Of a stretch of 52,057 nucleotides of DNA, positions 1 through 9,250 are shown piece by piece. Both the position numbers and the translations under genes were made by a program. The stretch comes from an uncultured Lachnospiraceae bacterium (GTDB lineage: Bacteria > Bacillota > Clostridia > Lachnospirales > Lachnospiraceae): contig CANTEW010000016.1 in assembly GCA_947652925.1 (NCBI GenBank), positions 1 to 52,057 of the forward strand, given 5' to 3'. Each line of letters starts with the position of its first letter. Within the stretch, counting starts at the first letter, position 1. The notes beneath the pieces are model-generated. The model saw only the letters and a program-made list of their open reading frames with translations. It was not told where the DNA came from and ran no database searches.

Positions 1-61
1 ACACCTCCCTATCCAAAATATTTTCAACTTAAGTCACAGCCTCCTCTCCCTCGATAATGAC

Positions 62-92
62 AAAAGGAACAACTCCCTCAGTTGTTCCTTTT
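62..92 (-). terminator. Hairpin terminator after the recombinase pair
   Basis: A perfect 13-bp inverted repeat (AAAAGGAACAACT and its complement) with a 5-nt loop lies just past the stop of the minus-strand recombinase. The outer stem is A/T-only, so the 3' arm ends in a short U run on either strand. It could work in both directions. Confidence 0.7.
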
Positions 93-104
93 CCCATTCT
101 CAGA

Positions 105-1934
105 TCACATCCACGAACTGACCGGCCGGCTATTTCCTGTTGAGATCAATATCAATCCGAAGATAGTACTATATTGGATCTCATCTTTCCATGCCCTGAT
201 CTTCAGGATAAAATTTTGCAGGATATATTGGATGTGATGCGGCCGTGTCCGGGTATCGTTCTCTGGCAGATCGATGACAGAGTGCATGAATGTTTCAAAG
301 TTGTGTTTCATATTTTTGGCTACGCTGTGTTCTTCTGAAAGTATTTTTTGTTCTGCTATTTTCTGTTCCAGCCTTTTCTTCAGATTTTCTGCCTGTATCA
401 TGGAGGCGGTTTTTTCTGGTGGGAGAGTAGTGGTATAGTTTGTTCTGTTGCTGTTTTGGCCAAGGTTTAATTTTGAGGCGTAGATCTCGGTCTCTATTTT
501 CTGGCAGGTTTGGCGGTAGCTGGAATCCAGTTCTCTGATCTCTATTTCCAGGAGTTTTAGTTTTTGGTCGATGAGACCGTTGGCGGGTTCTTCCCGGCAG
601 AGGGCGTCGTAGGCATATTGGAAACTGCGGATGATCTCTGCATGTCTGCCGTTTTGTTGGTAGTCTCGTTTGATGAGGTACAGCATTTCCATAAAAGAGT
701 GTTCCATAGAGATCTCAGCTAAAGTGGCGGCCTGGCAGGTGCGCTTTTGTTGGCAAGTACCAGGTTTTCCCGGGGAATTTGGACATTTCCATACGGCATA
801 AGAAGTGATACCTTTCTTTGTGGAGTTATAGCGCATCCGTTTCATGAGGGAGCCGCATCCTTTGCAGATGATCCCGTGGAAGGGAGAGGGGGAAGGGCCG
901 CGTTTTTTGGGGCGTTCCTCGATGCTTATGGAGATCTCTAATTCTCCGGCGTCTGTTTTGATCTTTTTGGTCTGATGGTCCCGGCCTCTCTGTTTTTGGG
1001 CCAGCAGTGTCTGCGTCTCGTTCCAGGTCTTTCTGTCGATGATGGCGGGGTGGTGGTCAGACTTAAAGTATTGGGGAAATTCGCCTGTATTCTTTATTGT
1101 CTTGTGGGTGAGGAAGCTTTCTGTATAGGTTTTTTGCATGAGCAGGTCGCCTGCGTATTTTTCATTCTGCAGGATATTGAATATTGTATCTGCGCGCCAG
1201 TTTTTGCCGTTTACGGTGAGGCGCCCATTTTGGTTCAGGTCTTTTGCGATGGCGTTTGCGCTGGTCCCTTCCAGATAGCGTTTGAAGATATAGCGGACTG
1301 TGGAGGCCTGCTCTTCGTTGATCTCCCAGGCGCCATTTGGACCAGGGTCGTATCCCAGCATTCGGCGCAGGTTGATCTGAGGTCTGCCGGCGGCCATTTT
1401 TTTGCGGATGGACCATTTGATGTTTTCGGAGATCGAATGGCTTTCTTCTTGGGCCATGGAGCAGTAGAAGGTCAGGAACATCTCGCTGTTTGCATTTAAA
1501 GTGTCGATATTCTCACGCTCAAAATATACGCCCACAGGCGGATGGAGACGTTGGAGGTCGTGGACACAGTCCAGCGCGTCGATGGTGTTCCGAGCGAAGC
1601 GGGAAATGGATTTGGTGATGATGTAGTCCAGCTTTCCAGATCTGGCGTCGTTGATCATACGGTTAAAATCTTGGCGTTTTTTCCGTGAAGTCCCGGATTT
1701 GCCTTCGTCAGCATAGATCCCGGCCATTTTCCAGCCTGGACGGCTGAGGATCAGGGTCGTATAATAACTTTTCTGGGCGGCATAAGAGTTCTGCTGGCTT
1801 TCTTCTTCGGTAGAGACCCGGCAGTAAGCGGCTACCCGCAGATCTGCATGTTTGTGGAATTGGTCGTTGTATTCTAGATGGCGTTTGGTGGCAGGGATCA
1901 CATCTACCTGCATGTTCTTTTCTGGTGTTGACAT
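105..1934 (-). CDS. Large serine recombinase (second of a tandem pair)
   Basis: A site-specific recombinase of the large serine family, about 609 aa, which cuts and rejoins DNA through a serine-phosphate link. The N-terminal resolvase domain has the catalytic serine in RVAAYCRVST (about residue 41), followed by TKSISRFARNT and MAQEESHSISENI. A Recombinase domain follows (about 210-330), then a zinc ribbon (CKGCGSLMKR with a distal Cys pair, about 385-425), and a Lys/Glu-rich coiled-coil tail. I chose the ATG at 1934 because AGGAGGA lies 8-9 nt upstream; the open frame continues to 2024 without another good ribosome site. Its start overlaps the end of the upstream recombinase by 31 nt, so the two are probably translated together. 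This type usually moves integrative elements, but no attachment site is visible here. Confidence 0.9.
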   Translation of the reverse strand: MSTPEKNMQVDVIPATKRHLEYNDQFHKHADLRVAAYCRVSTEEESQQNSYAAQKSYYTTLILSRPGWKMAGIYADEGKSGTSRKKRQDFNRMINDARSGKLDYIITKSISRFARNTIDALDCVHDLQRLHPPVGVYFERENIDTLNANSEMFLTFYCSMAQEESHSISENIKWSIRKKMAAGRPQINLRRMLGYDPGPNGAWEINEEQASTVRYIFKRYLEGTSANAIAKDLNQNGRLTVNGKNWRADTIFNILQNEKYAGDLLMQKTYTESFLTHKTIKNTGEFPQYFKSDHHPAIIDRKTWNETQTLLAQKQRGRDHQTKKIKTDAGELEISISIEERPKKRGPSPSPFHGIICKGCGSLMKRMRYNSTKKGITSYAVWKCPNSPGKPGTCQQKRTCQAATLAEISMEHSFMEMLYLIKRDYQQNGRHAEIIRSFQYAYDALCREEPANGLIDQKLKLLEIEIRELDSSYRQTCQKIETEIYASKLNLGQNSNRTNYTTTLPPEKTASMIQAENLKKRLEQKIAEQKILSEEHSVAKNMKHNFETFMHSVIDLPENDTRTRPHHIQYILQNFILKIRAWKDEIQYSTIFGLILISTGNSRPVSSWM

Positions 1935-3727
1935 AAGGTATCTTCCTCCTGGTGATATCTGTGGGGGCAGTCGGATCCGGCGGATGTGTCCATTTCTATG
2001 TTTGTCCAGGTGTTGTCGAACCAATGGACGCGGTATCTTGCCGGGGCGTTTACTTCGATGGACAGGATGAAGGCGTTCAGATATGTACTGGACAGGCCCT
2101 CTAGGAGAGCTGTGAGGTTGTGTTCTCTATCTTGCAGCGTCTGCATCCATGCGATGGATCTTTTTCGACATTCATAGCTTTTTTCCGATCTTGACCAGTA
2201 TTCTTCCAGGTCTTTGAGTTGGTCTTCATAGATACGTGCCCTGTTTTTGGATCTTTGGATCTGGGTCTGGAGAAAAGCGCGGTCAAGTTCCATGGTATCG
2301 GCGGTCTGTATCTGTCTCATTTTTTCAAGGATCTTTTTGATCATTGTGGATCCTATAGATGCGGGGCTGATATCCGTATATGTGTAATTTCCGCCGGGGA
2401 GCCTTGGCCGTGTGAGAGAGGGGAGGAGGAAGCGGTCAATGGCGGCTCTCTGCAGCATTTTGATAATCTGGTCTTCATAGATCTTTTCAGCATGGCACAC
2501 CATTTTTCCATTGTTTTGTTTTGTGGATGCACAAAACCAGAGGGGTCTGCGGTTTCGGGCCCTTGTGTGGTAATAGCGTCCGCAGTGGGAACAGATGAGT
2601 TTTCCTGAAAGGGGATAGGATCTTCTGTGTGCGGTGTGCCTGCCGTATTGGAGGGCATTCTGCACTAAGATCTGCTGTGCTTGTTGGAATGTTTTCCGGT
2701 CAATGATAGGCGGATGGTGGTTTTTTATGTAATATTGCTGGAGTTCGCCTTTGTTGGCGATCACTTTGTGGCTTTTGTAGTCTGGTTTGTATGTTTTTTG
2801 CAACAGTACGTCCCCGCAATATCGTTCCAGGCGGAGGATCTGTTTGATGTGCCGGGAGGTCCAGCCTTCATCGAGTCCGGGATCTAAGATCCCGGTAGGG
2901 GTCTTTTTCATCTTATCACGTTTTGTCTGGATGGCGGATCTTGGCGCGGGGATGCGGTCGGAATTCAAACCGCGGGCGATCTTTATAAAACTGTTGCCCT
3001 CTATAGCTTCGCGGAATATCCTGCGGACGATCGCTGCTTCATTTTCCAGGGGCTCGATCTGGCGGAAAGAATAGCCGCTGTCCATGGTCTCGACGGAGTT
3101 TTTGCCTTTTTTGTATCGATAGCCGTAGACGGCGATATTTTTTGTCTCACCTTTGATGTATCTGTGCCGGAGCCCTGTTGTGATGTTGGCGGCGATGCTG
3201 CGGCTCTCTTCCTGGGCGACTGCGCCGAAGATAGTCAGCAGCAGGTCGTTTTGCGCGACCGCCGTGTTCAGATGTTCTTTTTCAAAGGCGATGGTCACTT
3301 TGTTTTCTTTTAATGTATCCAGTACTTTTAAAAAATCTCTTGTATTTCTTGCAAATCTGGATATGGATTTGGTCACGATGTGATCGATACGGCCTTCTGT
3401 ACAGTGGCGGAGCAGACGGTTGAATCCGATGCGCCGGTCTTTTGAGGTGCCGGAGATCCCATGGTCGCAGTAGATCCCGGCGGAGATCCATAGAGGGTTG
3501 CTGGAAAGCAGCTGTGTAAAATAGGCACTTTGGATCTCATAAGAATCTTCCTGGCGGCCGTTATCTGTGGAGACCCGGATGTAGGCGGCCACTCGCAGGG
3601 CGCTGCCTGCGGCAGCTTTTTCTTTCCATAAAAAAGGCTCAGATTCTTTTTGATCGTGCGATACAAAAGGGATCTGAGCTTTCGGGGGATGATGATCTGT
3701 GTTTGACGGGTAAATTGCGTGATCCAT
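1904..3727 (-). CDS. Large serine recombinase (first of a tandem pair)
   Basis: A large serine recombinase of 607 aa. The catalytic serine sits in RVAAYIRVST (residue 53), followed by TKSISRFARNTRDF and AVAQEESRSIAANI of the resolvase fold. Then come a Recombinase domain with the conserved EAAIVRRIF and NHHPPIIDRKTF segments, a zinc ribbon (CSHCGRYYHT, distal CAST and C) and a coiled coil around residues 470-550. It shares the architecture of the next gene but diverges clearly in sequence, so the pair is not a recent duplication. The two may act as a heteromeric recombinase or on different sites; neither is shown by the sequence. The ATG at 3727 follows a GGTGAG ribosome site. Confidence 0.9.
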   Translation of the reverse strand: MDHAIYPSNTDHHPPKAQIPFVSHDQKESEPFLWKEKAAAGSALRVAAYIRVSTDNGRQEDSYEIQSAYFTQLLSSNPLWISAGIYCDHGISGTSKDRRIGFNRLLRHCTEGRIDHIVTKSISRFARNTRDFLKVLDTLKENKVTIAFEKEHLNTAVAQNDLLLTIFGAVAQEESRSIAANITTGLRHRYIKGETKNIAVYGYRYKKGKNSVETMDSGYSFRQIEPLENEAAIVRRIFREAIEGNSFIKIARGLNSDRIPAPRSAIQTKRDKMKKTPTGILDPGLDEGWTSRHIKQILRLERYCGDVLLQKTYKPDYKSHKVIANKGELQQYYIKNHHPPIIDRKTFQQAQQILVQNALQYGRHTAHRRSYPLSGKLICSHCGRYYHTRARNRRPLWFCASTKQNNGKMVCHAEKIYEDQIIKMLQRAAIDRFLLPSLTRPRLPGGNYTYTDISPASIGSTMIKKILEKMRQIQTADTMELDRAFLQTQIQRSKNRARIYEDQLKDLEEYWSRSEKSYECRKRSIAWMQTLQDREHNLTALLEGLSSTYLNAFILSIEVNAPARYRVHWFDNTWTNIEMDTSAGSDCPHRYHQEEDTLCQHQKRTCR

Positions 3728-3831
3728 TTACTCACCAACCTTTCTGGATTGTTATTTGTGCGCCAGCAAAGCGGCAGATGGGCCTGTCTGCAGATCCATC
3801 TGTCGGATGCTGTCGATGTGTGACGTCTGTC

Positions 3832-3861
3832 AGTTTATCATTAAATCCCCCTGTTTTCAAG
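3832..3861 (-). promoter_or_regulatory. Possible promoter of the recombinase pair
   Basis: On the minus strand TTGAAA and TAAACT are separated by 18 bp, about 100 nt upstream of the recombinase start and directly after the terminator of the YfhO gene. The match is only fair. The leader also holds a 7-bp inverted repeat, CAGATGG/CCATCTG (3775-3802). Nothing else is seen in this 206-bp gap. Confidence 0.35.
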
Positions 3862-3863
3862 CA

Positions 3864-3904
3864 AAAAAAAGGACGTGTAAAACATATGTTGTCTTACACA
3901 TCCT
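3864..3904 (-). terminator. Intrinsic terminator of the glycosylation operon
   Basis: On the minus strand GGATGTGTAA pairs with TTACACGTCC (10 bp, one G-U) and is followed at once by eight T. It lies 30 nt past the YfhO stop and separates the operon from the two recombinases. Confidence 0.85.
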
Positions 3905-3933
3905 CTTGGTTTATAGCACTTCTGGTGGTGTAT

Positions 3934-6300
3934 CTATCTTTTCTTACAGCCGCGGTATACCAGTATGAAGAATACGGAGCAGGAGAGGATGCTGACCGCC
4001 ACTCCCTGGGGATATCCGGGAGCCTGGTATCTCAGTTCTACTCTGTGGGTGCCTTTTTTTACAGAGATGCCCTGGAAGGCGATGTTTGCCCGGTGGATCT
4101 TCTGTTCCTCCCCGTCCAGATAGATGCTCCAGCCTTTTTCATATGGTATGGCGAACATGACGTAGCCGTCCTGGGGAGCGTCTATGGTCCCCTGCAGGTG
4201 GTCGTCCCTGGCGGGGGCGTCTATGGTGACAGCTGTCGGAGAAGCCTTTGCAGTGCTGCGTATGGCGTCTCCCCCTGGCGGCCCGTCAAGGACCAGATGG
4301 TCCAGGATGAGGTCCTGGGCCTTCTGTCTGCTGTTCTCTCCCAGATAGCTGTCGAAGGCTGTCCGGGTGATGGCGTCCGGGTAGAAACGGCCCAGGGATG
4401 TGGCGTCCTCGTTCTCGTAGACTTCGATCTGGCCGAACCTGCGAAGGAGACGGTAGCCGCTCTTGTCGAAAGGATCGTTCTCCTCACCGCCCCGGGACAG
4501 AAGGTAGCGGATGCCGCACAGGTCGGCGAACTCGTGCTCATGTTTGATCATCCGGAAGCGGTAATGGTTCTTGTCCCCGAACCAGAAGTCTGGGTAGAGT
4601 ACGGAGGTGAACTCCAGGATGTTCCGGTTGACGGTGGAGTTGTAGGTGCTCACGCCCCGGTATCTCTGGGGGAGGGAGTCCATGCAGATGGAACCCACGT
4701 CAAAATCTTTCTCTACCCGATAGAACTGTGGATCTTGCTCCTTTAGCCAGGCCAGGGCGTCTTGTACGTCCTGGCTGTATACGTCCCCGAAGTACTGGGT
4801 GTTGTCCTTTCTGAGCGTCAGTCTCTCCAGGGTGGAGGTGTACCCTTCAGACACCATGTTGACCACAGTCAGGCAGAGCAGGAGCCCGCACAGGATGTGC
4901 TGGAGGTCCTTCCTGCGGCATCTCGCCAGGCAGAGGAGGACACACAGCATGAGGAGCCCGGTCAGGCTCAGGATCAGCAGGTCCCTCTTATGGGACAGGA
5001 AGGTGATCGTGCCATATTTCCGTATAAAGACAGAGCCGATCAGCAGGAAGGATATACCGGCCCCCAGGTGACTGAAGATCTGCCTTGACAGGAGCGTGTC
5101 CAGCATCTGTGCCATGATCAGGCAGAAGAAGGGCATCATGAGGAACGTATGCCGGTTGATCGTGGTGGAGAACCCGTTCATCACCAGGCCGCAGAAAGGC
5201 AGGGCCAGACAGAAGGCCAGGACAGCCAGGAGCCCGTAGCGGAGTCTCTTCTGTTCCCTGGAGATGGGCATCTTGTGCAGGCAGAAGATGTACTGGCATC
5301 CTAATATGATAAATAAAGTGGAGCAGAATACATTCGGGTCCTCGTAATAATTGATCGCTCCAGTATACAGGACGTTGGTCTCTGTCACCTGTGTCAGTCC
5401 CTCCAGGTAGCTGGAGAAGAACTTATAGAATAAGGTCTTGTAATGGATGCCTTTATAAGGGAGCAGGGAATTGCCGATCCGCGCAAGGAAGCTGGCCTGT
5501 CCTTCCAGCCGGCCTGAGATCCCGAAGATCGTGAAGGCGGAGGGGAACAGGGTGAAGGCGCCCATCCCCATCCCTAAGAGCATGGAGCCGTAGAGGATCC
5601 CCAGCATGCGGGACTTTTTGCCCAGGGGCTGGGTCTGCATGCCGAAGAGCCGTACCAGTATGTAAAAGCCCAGGCAGACGAACATCATATAGCTCAAGTA
5701 GGTGTTGTAGATGGTGGCCAGCCAGCAGGCCAGGACCATGGGAGCGTGGAAACGCTGCCTGCGCATGCAGCGCTCTGTGGCCCAGAGGAGCAGGGGCAGG
5801 CAGACGGCCGCCATGCCGAACTGATAATGCTGTCCCCAGACCATCAGGAAGCCGTTCAGGCCATAGATGTAAGCGACGATGCATTTGGTCTTCCTCGAGA
5901 AGGAAAAACAGGACAGATAATAGTAGAAAAAAAGTCCGGACAGCAGGATCTGGGCTACCTGTACATAGACCAGGTACCAGGCGATATGCTCCGGCCCGAA
6001 GGCCACACCCAGGGCGTAGACCACCAGAAGGGCGGGGTTGCACAGGCTCAGGTTGAACATGTTCGTCCCGAACCCGTTGTTGAAGTCCCAGAATGTGAAG
6101 GTGCCTTCCCGGATGTGGCCCACAATGGTGTGGTAATGCTGTAGGTACTGCTGGACGGTGTCGGAACCGATATCCAGGCCTACGAACACCCAGAGTTCAT
6201 CCCCGAAGAGATAACGCCGGTAGATGAAGAGCGTGCTGGCCAGGAGCAGCAGGACGACCAGGAAAGGCGCCTGTTTTTGTTTCGATATAAATTTATCCAT
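3934..6300 (-). CDS. YfhO-family membrane glycosyltransferase
   Basis: An integral membrane protein of about 788 aa of the YfhO family, a GT-C type fold. In Bacillus subtilis YfhO acts with the GT2 enzyme CsbB to add sugar to lipoteichoic acid outside the cell. Visible here are an N-terminal membrane helix (LVVLLLLASTLFIY), an outer loop with the acidic GLDIGSDTVQQY segment, about a dozen hydrophobic helices up to residue ~480, a long soluble outer domain (about 490-760) and a last helix before the basic end YRGCKKR. The ATG at 6300 is preceded by AGAGGTGATC. The gap to the upstream GT2 gene is only 4 nt, so the two are co-transcribed and probably work together. The polymer that is modified cannot be told from sequence. 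Confidence 0.88.
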   Translation of the reverse strand: MDKFISKQKQAPFLVVLLLLASTLFIYRRYLFGDELWVFVGLDIGSDTVQQYLQHYHTIVGHIREGTFTFWDFNNGFGTNMFNLSLCNPALLVVYALGVAFGPEHIAWYLVYVQVAQILLSGLFFYYYLSCFSFSRKTKCIVAYIYGLNGFLMVWGQHYQFGMAAVCLPLLLWATERCMRRQRFHAPMVLACWLATIYNTYLSYMMFVCLGFYILVRLFGMQTQPLGKKSRMLGILYGSMLLGMGMGAFTLFPSAFTIFGISGRLEGQASFLARIGNSLLPYKGIHYKTLFYKFFSSYLEGLTQVTETNVLYTGAINYYEDPNVFCSTLFIILGCQYIFCLHKMPISREQKRLRYGLLAVLAFCLALPFCGLVMNGFSTTINRHTFLMMPFFCLIMAQMLDTLLSRQIFSHLGAGISFLLIGSVFIRKYGTITFLSHKRDLLILSLTGLLMLCVLLCLARCRRKDLQHILCGLLLCLTVVNMVSEGYTSTLERLTLRKDNTQYFGDVYSQDVQDALAWLKEQDPQFYRVEKDFDVGSICMDSLPQRYRGVSTYNSTVNRNILEFTSVLYPDFWFGDKNHYRFRMIKHEHEFADLCGIRYLLSRGGEENDPFDKSGYRLLRRFGQIEVYENEDATSLGRFYPDAITRTAFDSYLGENSRQKAQDLILDHLVLDGPPGGDAIRSTAKASPTAVTIDAPARDDHLQGTIDAPQDGYVMFAIPYEKGWSIYLDGEEQKIHRANIAFQGISVKKGTHRVELRYQAPGYPQGVAVSILSCSVFFILVYRGCKKR

Positions 6301-6304
6301 AAGA

Positions 6305-7237
6305 TCACCTCTTTCGTTTGTTTTCGGAGACACGGTGCAGGTCCATCTCGAAATCCTGGCGGTTTTTCTGGACCATCGTCTGTAGTGTCAGGCCGGTAAA
6401 GAGTGATTGGATGGATGCGATCATGGTAAAGCCGCATACGATCAGTGTAGGGAAGTTTGGCACGGACCCGGTCCTGAGATATGTATGTACGATGGGGATG
6501 AAGAAGACCGCGGCGATCAGGGCCATCAATAGGGCGATCATCCCGAAAAAACCGATGGGACGGTAGGTGCGGTAGAGCCTGACGATCGTGCGCAGGACTT
6601 TCAGGCCATCGGAATATGTATTTAATTTGGACTCGCTCCCTTCCGGACGGTCACGGTAGTCGATCACGATATTTTCTATGGCCATATTCTTGTCGATCGC
6701 ATGGATGCTCATCTCTGTCTCGATCTCAAATCCCTTGGATAATACAGGGAATGTTTTTACAAATCCATAACTGAATGCTCTGTAACCAGTCATGATGTCT
6801 TTGATATTGTTCTTAAATAGAAAGTTGATGCTCTTGCGGACCAAGATGTTCCCAAAATTGTGGAACAACCGTTTGTTTTCTGTAAAATACGAGGAAGATA
6901 GCCTGTCCCCTATGACCATATCTGCATTTCTATGTAAGACGGCATCGGCCATCGCACGGGAAGCTTCCGCCGGATAAGTATCGTCTCCATCTGTGATGAT
7001 ATAACATTCTGCGTCGATCTCCCGGAACATCCGGCGGATCACATTCCCCTTTCCCTGTTGATATTCATGACGGACAATGGCGCCCGCGCTCTCGGCGATC
7101 AGGGCGGTATTGTCTGTGCTGTTGTTGTCGTACACATAGATGGAGCTTTCCGGCAGGGATCTTCTTAGATCTGCAATGACTTTTCCGATCGTCCTGCTCT
7201 CGTTATAACAGGGGATCAGGATCGCTATTTTATCCAT
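6305..7237 (-). CDS. GT2 polyprenyl-phosphate glycosyltransferase (CsbB/GtrB/DPM1-like)
   Basis: A family 2 glycosyltransferase of about 310 aa, which loads a sugar from a nucleotide donor onto undecaprenyl phosphate on the inner face of the membrane. The N-terminal GT-A domain shows AILIPCYNE, VYDNNSTDNT and the metal-binding ITDGDDTYP. The C-terminal part has two membrane helices (IGFFGMIALLMALIAAVFFI and a second around residue 270), as in CsbB and GtrB. The ATG at 7237 follows AAAGGAGA; the longer open frame to 7306 lacks such a site. Being next to a YfhO gene, it is the likely donor-making partner of an extracellular transferase. Sugar specificity is unknown. Confidence 0.9.
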   Translation of the reverse strand: MDKIAILIPCYNESRTIGKVIADLRRSLPESSIYVYDNNSTDNTALIAESAGAIVRHEYQQGKGNVIRRMFREIDAECYIITDGDDTYPAEASRAMADAVLHRNADMVIGDRLSSSYFTENKRLFHNFGNILVRKSINFLFKNNIKDIMTGYRAFSYGFVKTFPVLSKGFEIETEMSIHAIDKNMAIENIVIDYRDRPEGSESKLNTYSDGLKVLRTIVRLYRTYRPIGFFGMIALLMALIAAVFFIPIVHTYLRTGSVPNFPTLIVCGFTMIASIQSLFTGLTLQTMVQKNRQDFEMDLHRVSENKRKR

Positions 7238-7312
7238 GGGTCTGTCTCCTTTCGATTCTATCATAGAATATTTTAAAAATCCATATGATCTTTGTATCTT
7301 GATCATTGAGCC

Positions 7313-9232
7313 TTAATTATTGAGATCATATCGGATCATATCTAAGATCGTGATCCCGTTCAGGGTCAGGAGGATCATGTAATAATATTTTCCTGTCTCT
7401 TTATAGGTGATGATATATCTTACATATTTCTTGGTCTTGTCATTGGAATACATGACAAAGAGAGCGGGAAAGATGATCAATGGTATGAAATATCGTCCCT
7501 GTATGCCGTTGATGAGTTCGCTTTTCCACGGTGTCCATTGGACATATAGACTTGCACAGATCAGCGCGGCGCCTCCCAGGAAGATCAAGGCCATGACCGT
7601 CTGGTCCCATCTGTGGGGGTTTATCTTAAGTCTCTTGCAGTTACAGGTCTCATACAGGAAGAGGATCAAAAAGCATATCCAGACGATCGATGATATGGTT
7701 ATGTCCAGCGCTCCCATAGAGGAGCCGAACATGGACTGTATCCAGGAGTTTCCGTATTCTATGATGCTCCGGACAGTGATGATGTAGAAATCCCCGATGT
7801 TTGAAAGTACATACTGGATCTGTTTGTCAGAGGACACGCCGGGCTGGAACTCGATCAGATATCCGGATGAGATCTTGAGCCAGATCATATTTGCTGTGAC
7901 TGCCACAGCAGGGATCCCAAGTTTGAAAAGGATCCATTTCTTTCCTTCGCCGATCTTCTTGTTGGGGATGATGACGATGAGGAGTACCAGGACAACATAC
8001 ACGATCTTACATAACGAGATGGCCAGGCTGAGCAGGGCGGCGATGCAGATATCCCGTTTCCGTATGCGGTCGCTGTTGTTATAGCTCAGGTAAAGGATAT
8101 ATGCGGTGAAAGCGAGGCATAGGGAGGTGGTAAAACCATCTGTTGACATGGAGACCATCTCCTGCAGGGTCATTGGGAATGTCATCACCATGAAGAGGAT
8201 CTTTTTACCAAACGGCATGCGGAAGATGGCCCAGATGCATAAGAGGACGCTGGCCAGAAAATTCCCTGCTTTTCCGGCATAGAAGATCTTTGACACATTG
8301 TCTGTAAAAGTGCGTGCCACCTTTATCCCCACCGCCTGGGGGAGATAGCTCACAGGCGCATACAGAGCTGTATTGCTGAAGGTGATCTCCCCTGTCTTGT
8401 CCCAGTCCAGTTCCACATCGGGATCCTCATACTCTTCCAACGCGAGGGGGAGATGATCACCGCCCACGCCGTCCTGACGCATGACACGGGATAAGAGATT
8501 GCCGCAGGATATCTCAAAAGCCCTGTAAAAATGATTGCTCTCATCAGGGGCCATCCCCGGTGTACACAGCCACATGTAGATGCAGCCCAGGGTGACAAAG
8601 ATCCCGCACATGATGATCTTCTCGTCGATCTTCAGTAAGATGAGGATGGCGGATACAAGGGCGATCACAAAGGCGATGATCGATACTTTATTTTTGAGAG
8701 CGATGTCTGTCTGATCCACTTGGTAACAGATGCTCCTCCTATTTAAAAGGATGCCGTTGCGGTAGCAGGGCTTGTTTTTCTCAGAGGATGTCCAGACGGC
8801 GATCCCATTGTCCCCCTGGTGTTCCTCAAAGAGGCATATGCGATAGGGGGATGCAGGGTCTATCTTGAGCGGCTCGTCTAACTCAAATCCATGATAGTCG
8901 TTGTCGGCCAGCTGGGAGGTGCTGACCTCCCAGTCCTCAACGATCTTTTTGTCTTCGTAAAGCTGGACATGCAGAGTCCCTTTGTTTTCTCTGGCGTATG
9001 TGCCGAATTGGATAGAGATCTTTGTCAAGAGCATGTTTTTTCTTACATTGAGCTCTTGCGTGATCTTATCAGTGGAGCGGAACATCAGCGCTCCTGAAGC
9101 TTCCATGGGTCCGCTGGTGCTGTCAAAAGCATATTCTGTGTGTACGAAGAAGAATGAAGCGATGACGGCAAAAAGGACCACAGACAGCAGAGTATCTTTA
9201 TATCTTAGGATTTTTTGTATCATATCTTGCAT
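7313..9232 (-). CDS. DUF2142 family membrane protein (probable GT-C glycosyltransferase)
   Basis: A polytopic membrane protein of 639 aa. After the first helix (VVLFAVIASFFFVHTEYAF) there is a soluble outer domain of about 150 residues, then many helices. The DUF2142 signature PDESNHFYRAFEI lies around residue 230, and the second conserved patch GIQGRYFIPLIIFP near residue 590. DUF2142 proteins are often found in cell-wall polysaccharide loci and resemble GT-C enzymes that use lipid-linked sugars. This is the first gene of a three-gene operon and lies 75 nt before the GT2 gene. The ATG at 9232 follows AAGGAGA. Its promoter appears to lie in the invertible segment upstream, so expression is probably phase variable. 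Confidence 0.85.
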   Translation of the reverse strand: MQDMIQKILRYKDTLLSVVLFAVIASFFFVHTEYAFDSTSGPMEASGALMFRSTDKITQELNVRKNMLLTKISIQFGTYARENKGTLHVQLYEDKKIVEDWEVSTSQLADNDYHGFELDEPLKIDPASPYRICLFEEHQGDNGIAVWTSSEKNKPCYRNGILLNRRSICYQVDQTDIALKNKVSIIAFVIALVSAILILLKIDEKIIMCGIFVTLGCIYMWLCTPGMAPDESNHFYRAFEISCGNLLSRVMRQDGVGGDHLPLALEEYEDPDVELDWDKTGEITFSNTALYAPVSYLPQAVGIKVARTFTDNVSKIFYAGKAGNFLASVLLCIWAIFRMPFGKKILFMVMTFPMTLQEMVSMSTDGFTTSLCLAFTAYILYLSYNNSDRIRKRDICIAALLSLAISLCKIVYVVLVLLIVIIPNKKIGEGKKWILFKLGIPAVAVTANMIWLKISSGYLIEFQPGVSSDKQIQYVLSNIGDFYIITVRSIIEYGNSWIQSMFGSSMGALDITISSIVWICFLILFLYETCNCKRLKINPHRWDQTVMALIFLGGAALICASLYVQWTPWKSELINGIQGRYFIPLIIFPALFVMYSNDKTKKYVRYIITYKETGKYYYMILLTLNGITILDMIRYDLNN

Positions 9233-9250
9233 TTGTTTGTCTCCTTGTCT

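Noticed and set aside
3703-4746. 347-aa plus-strand frame opposite YfhO
   Set aside because: Antisense shadow of the YfhO gene. It runs through the terminator and its protein shows no domain.
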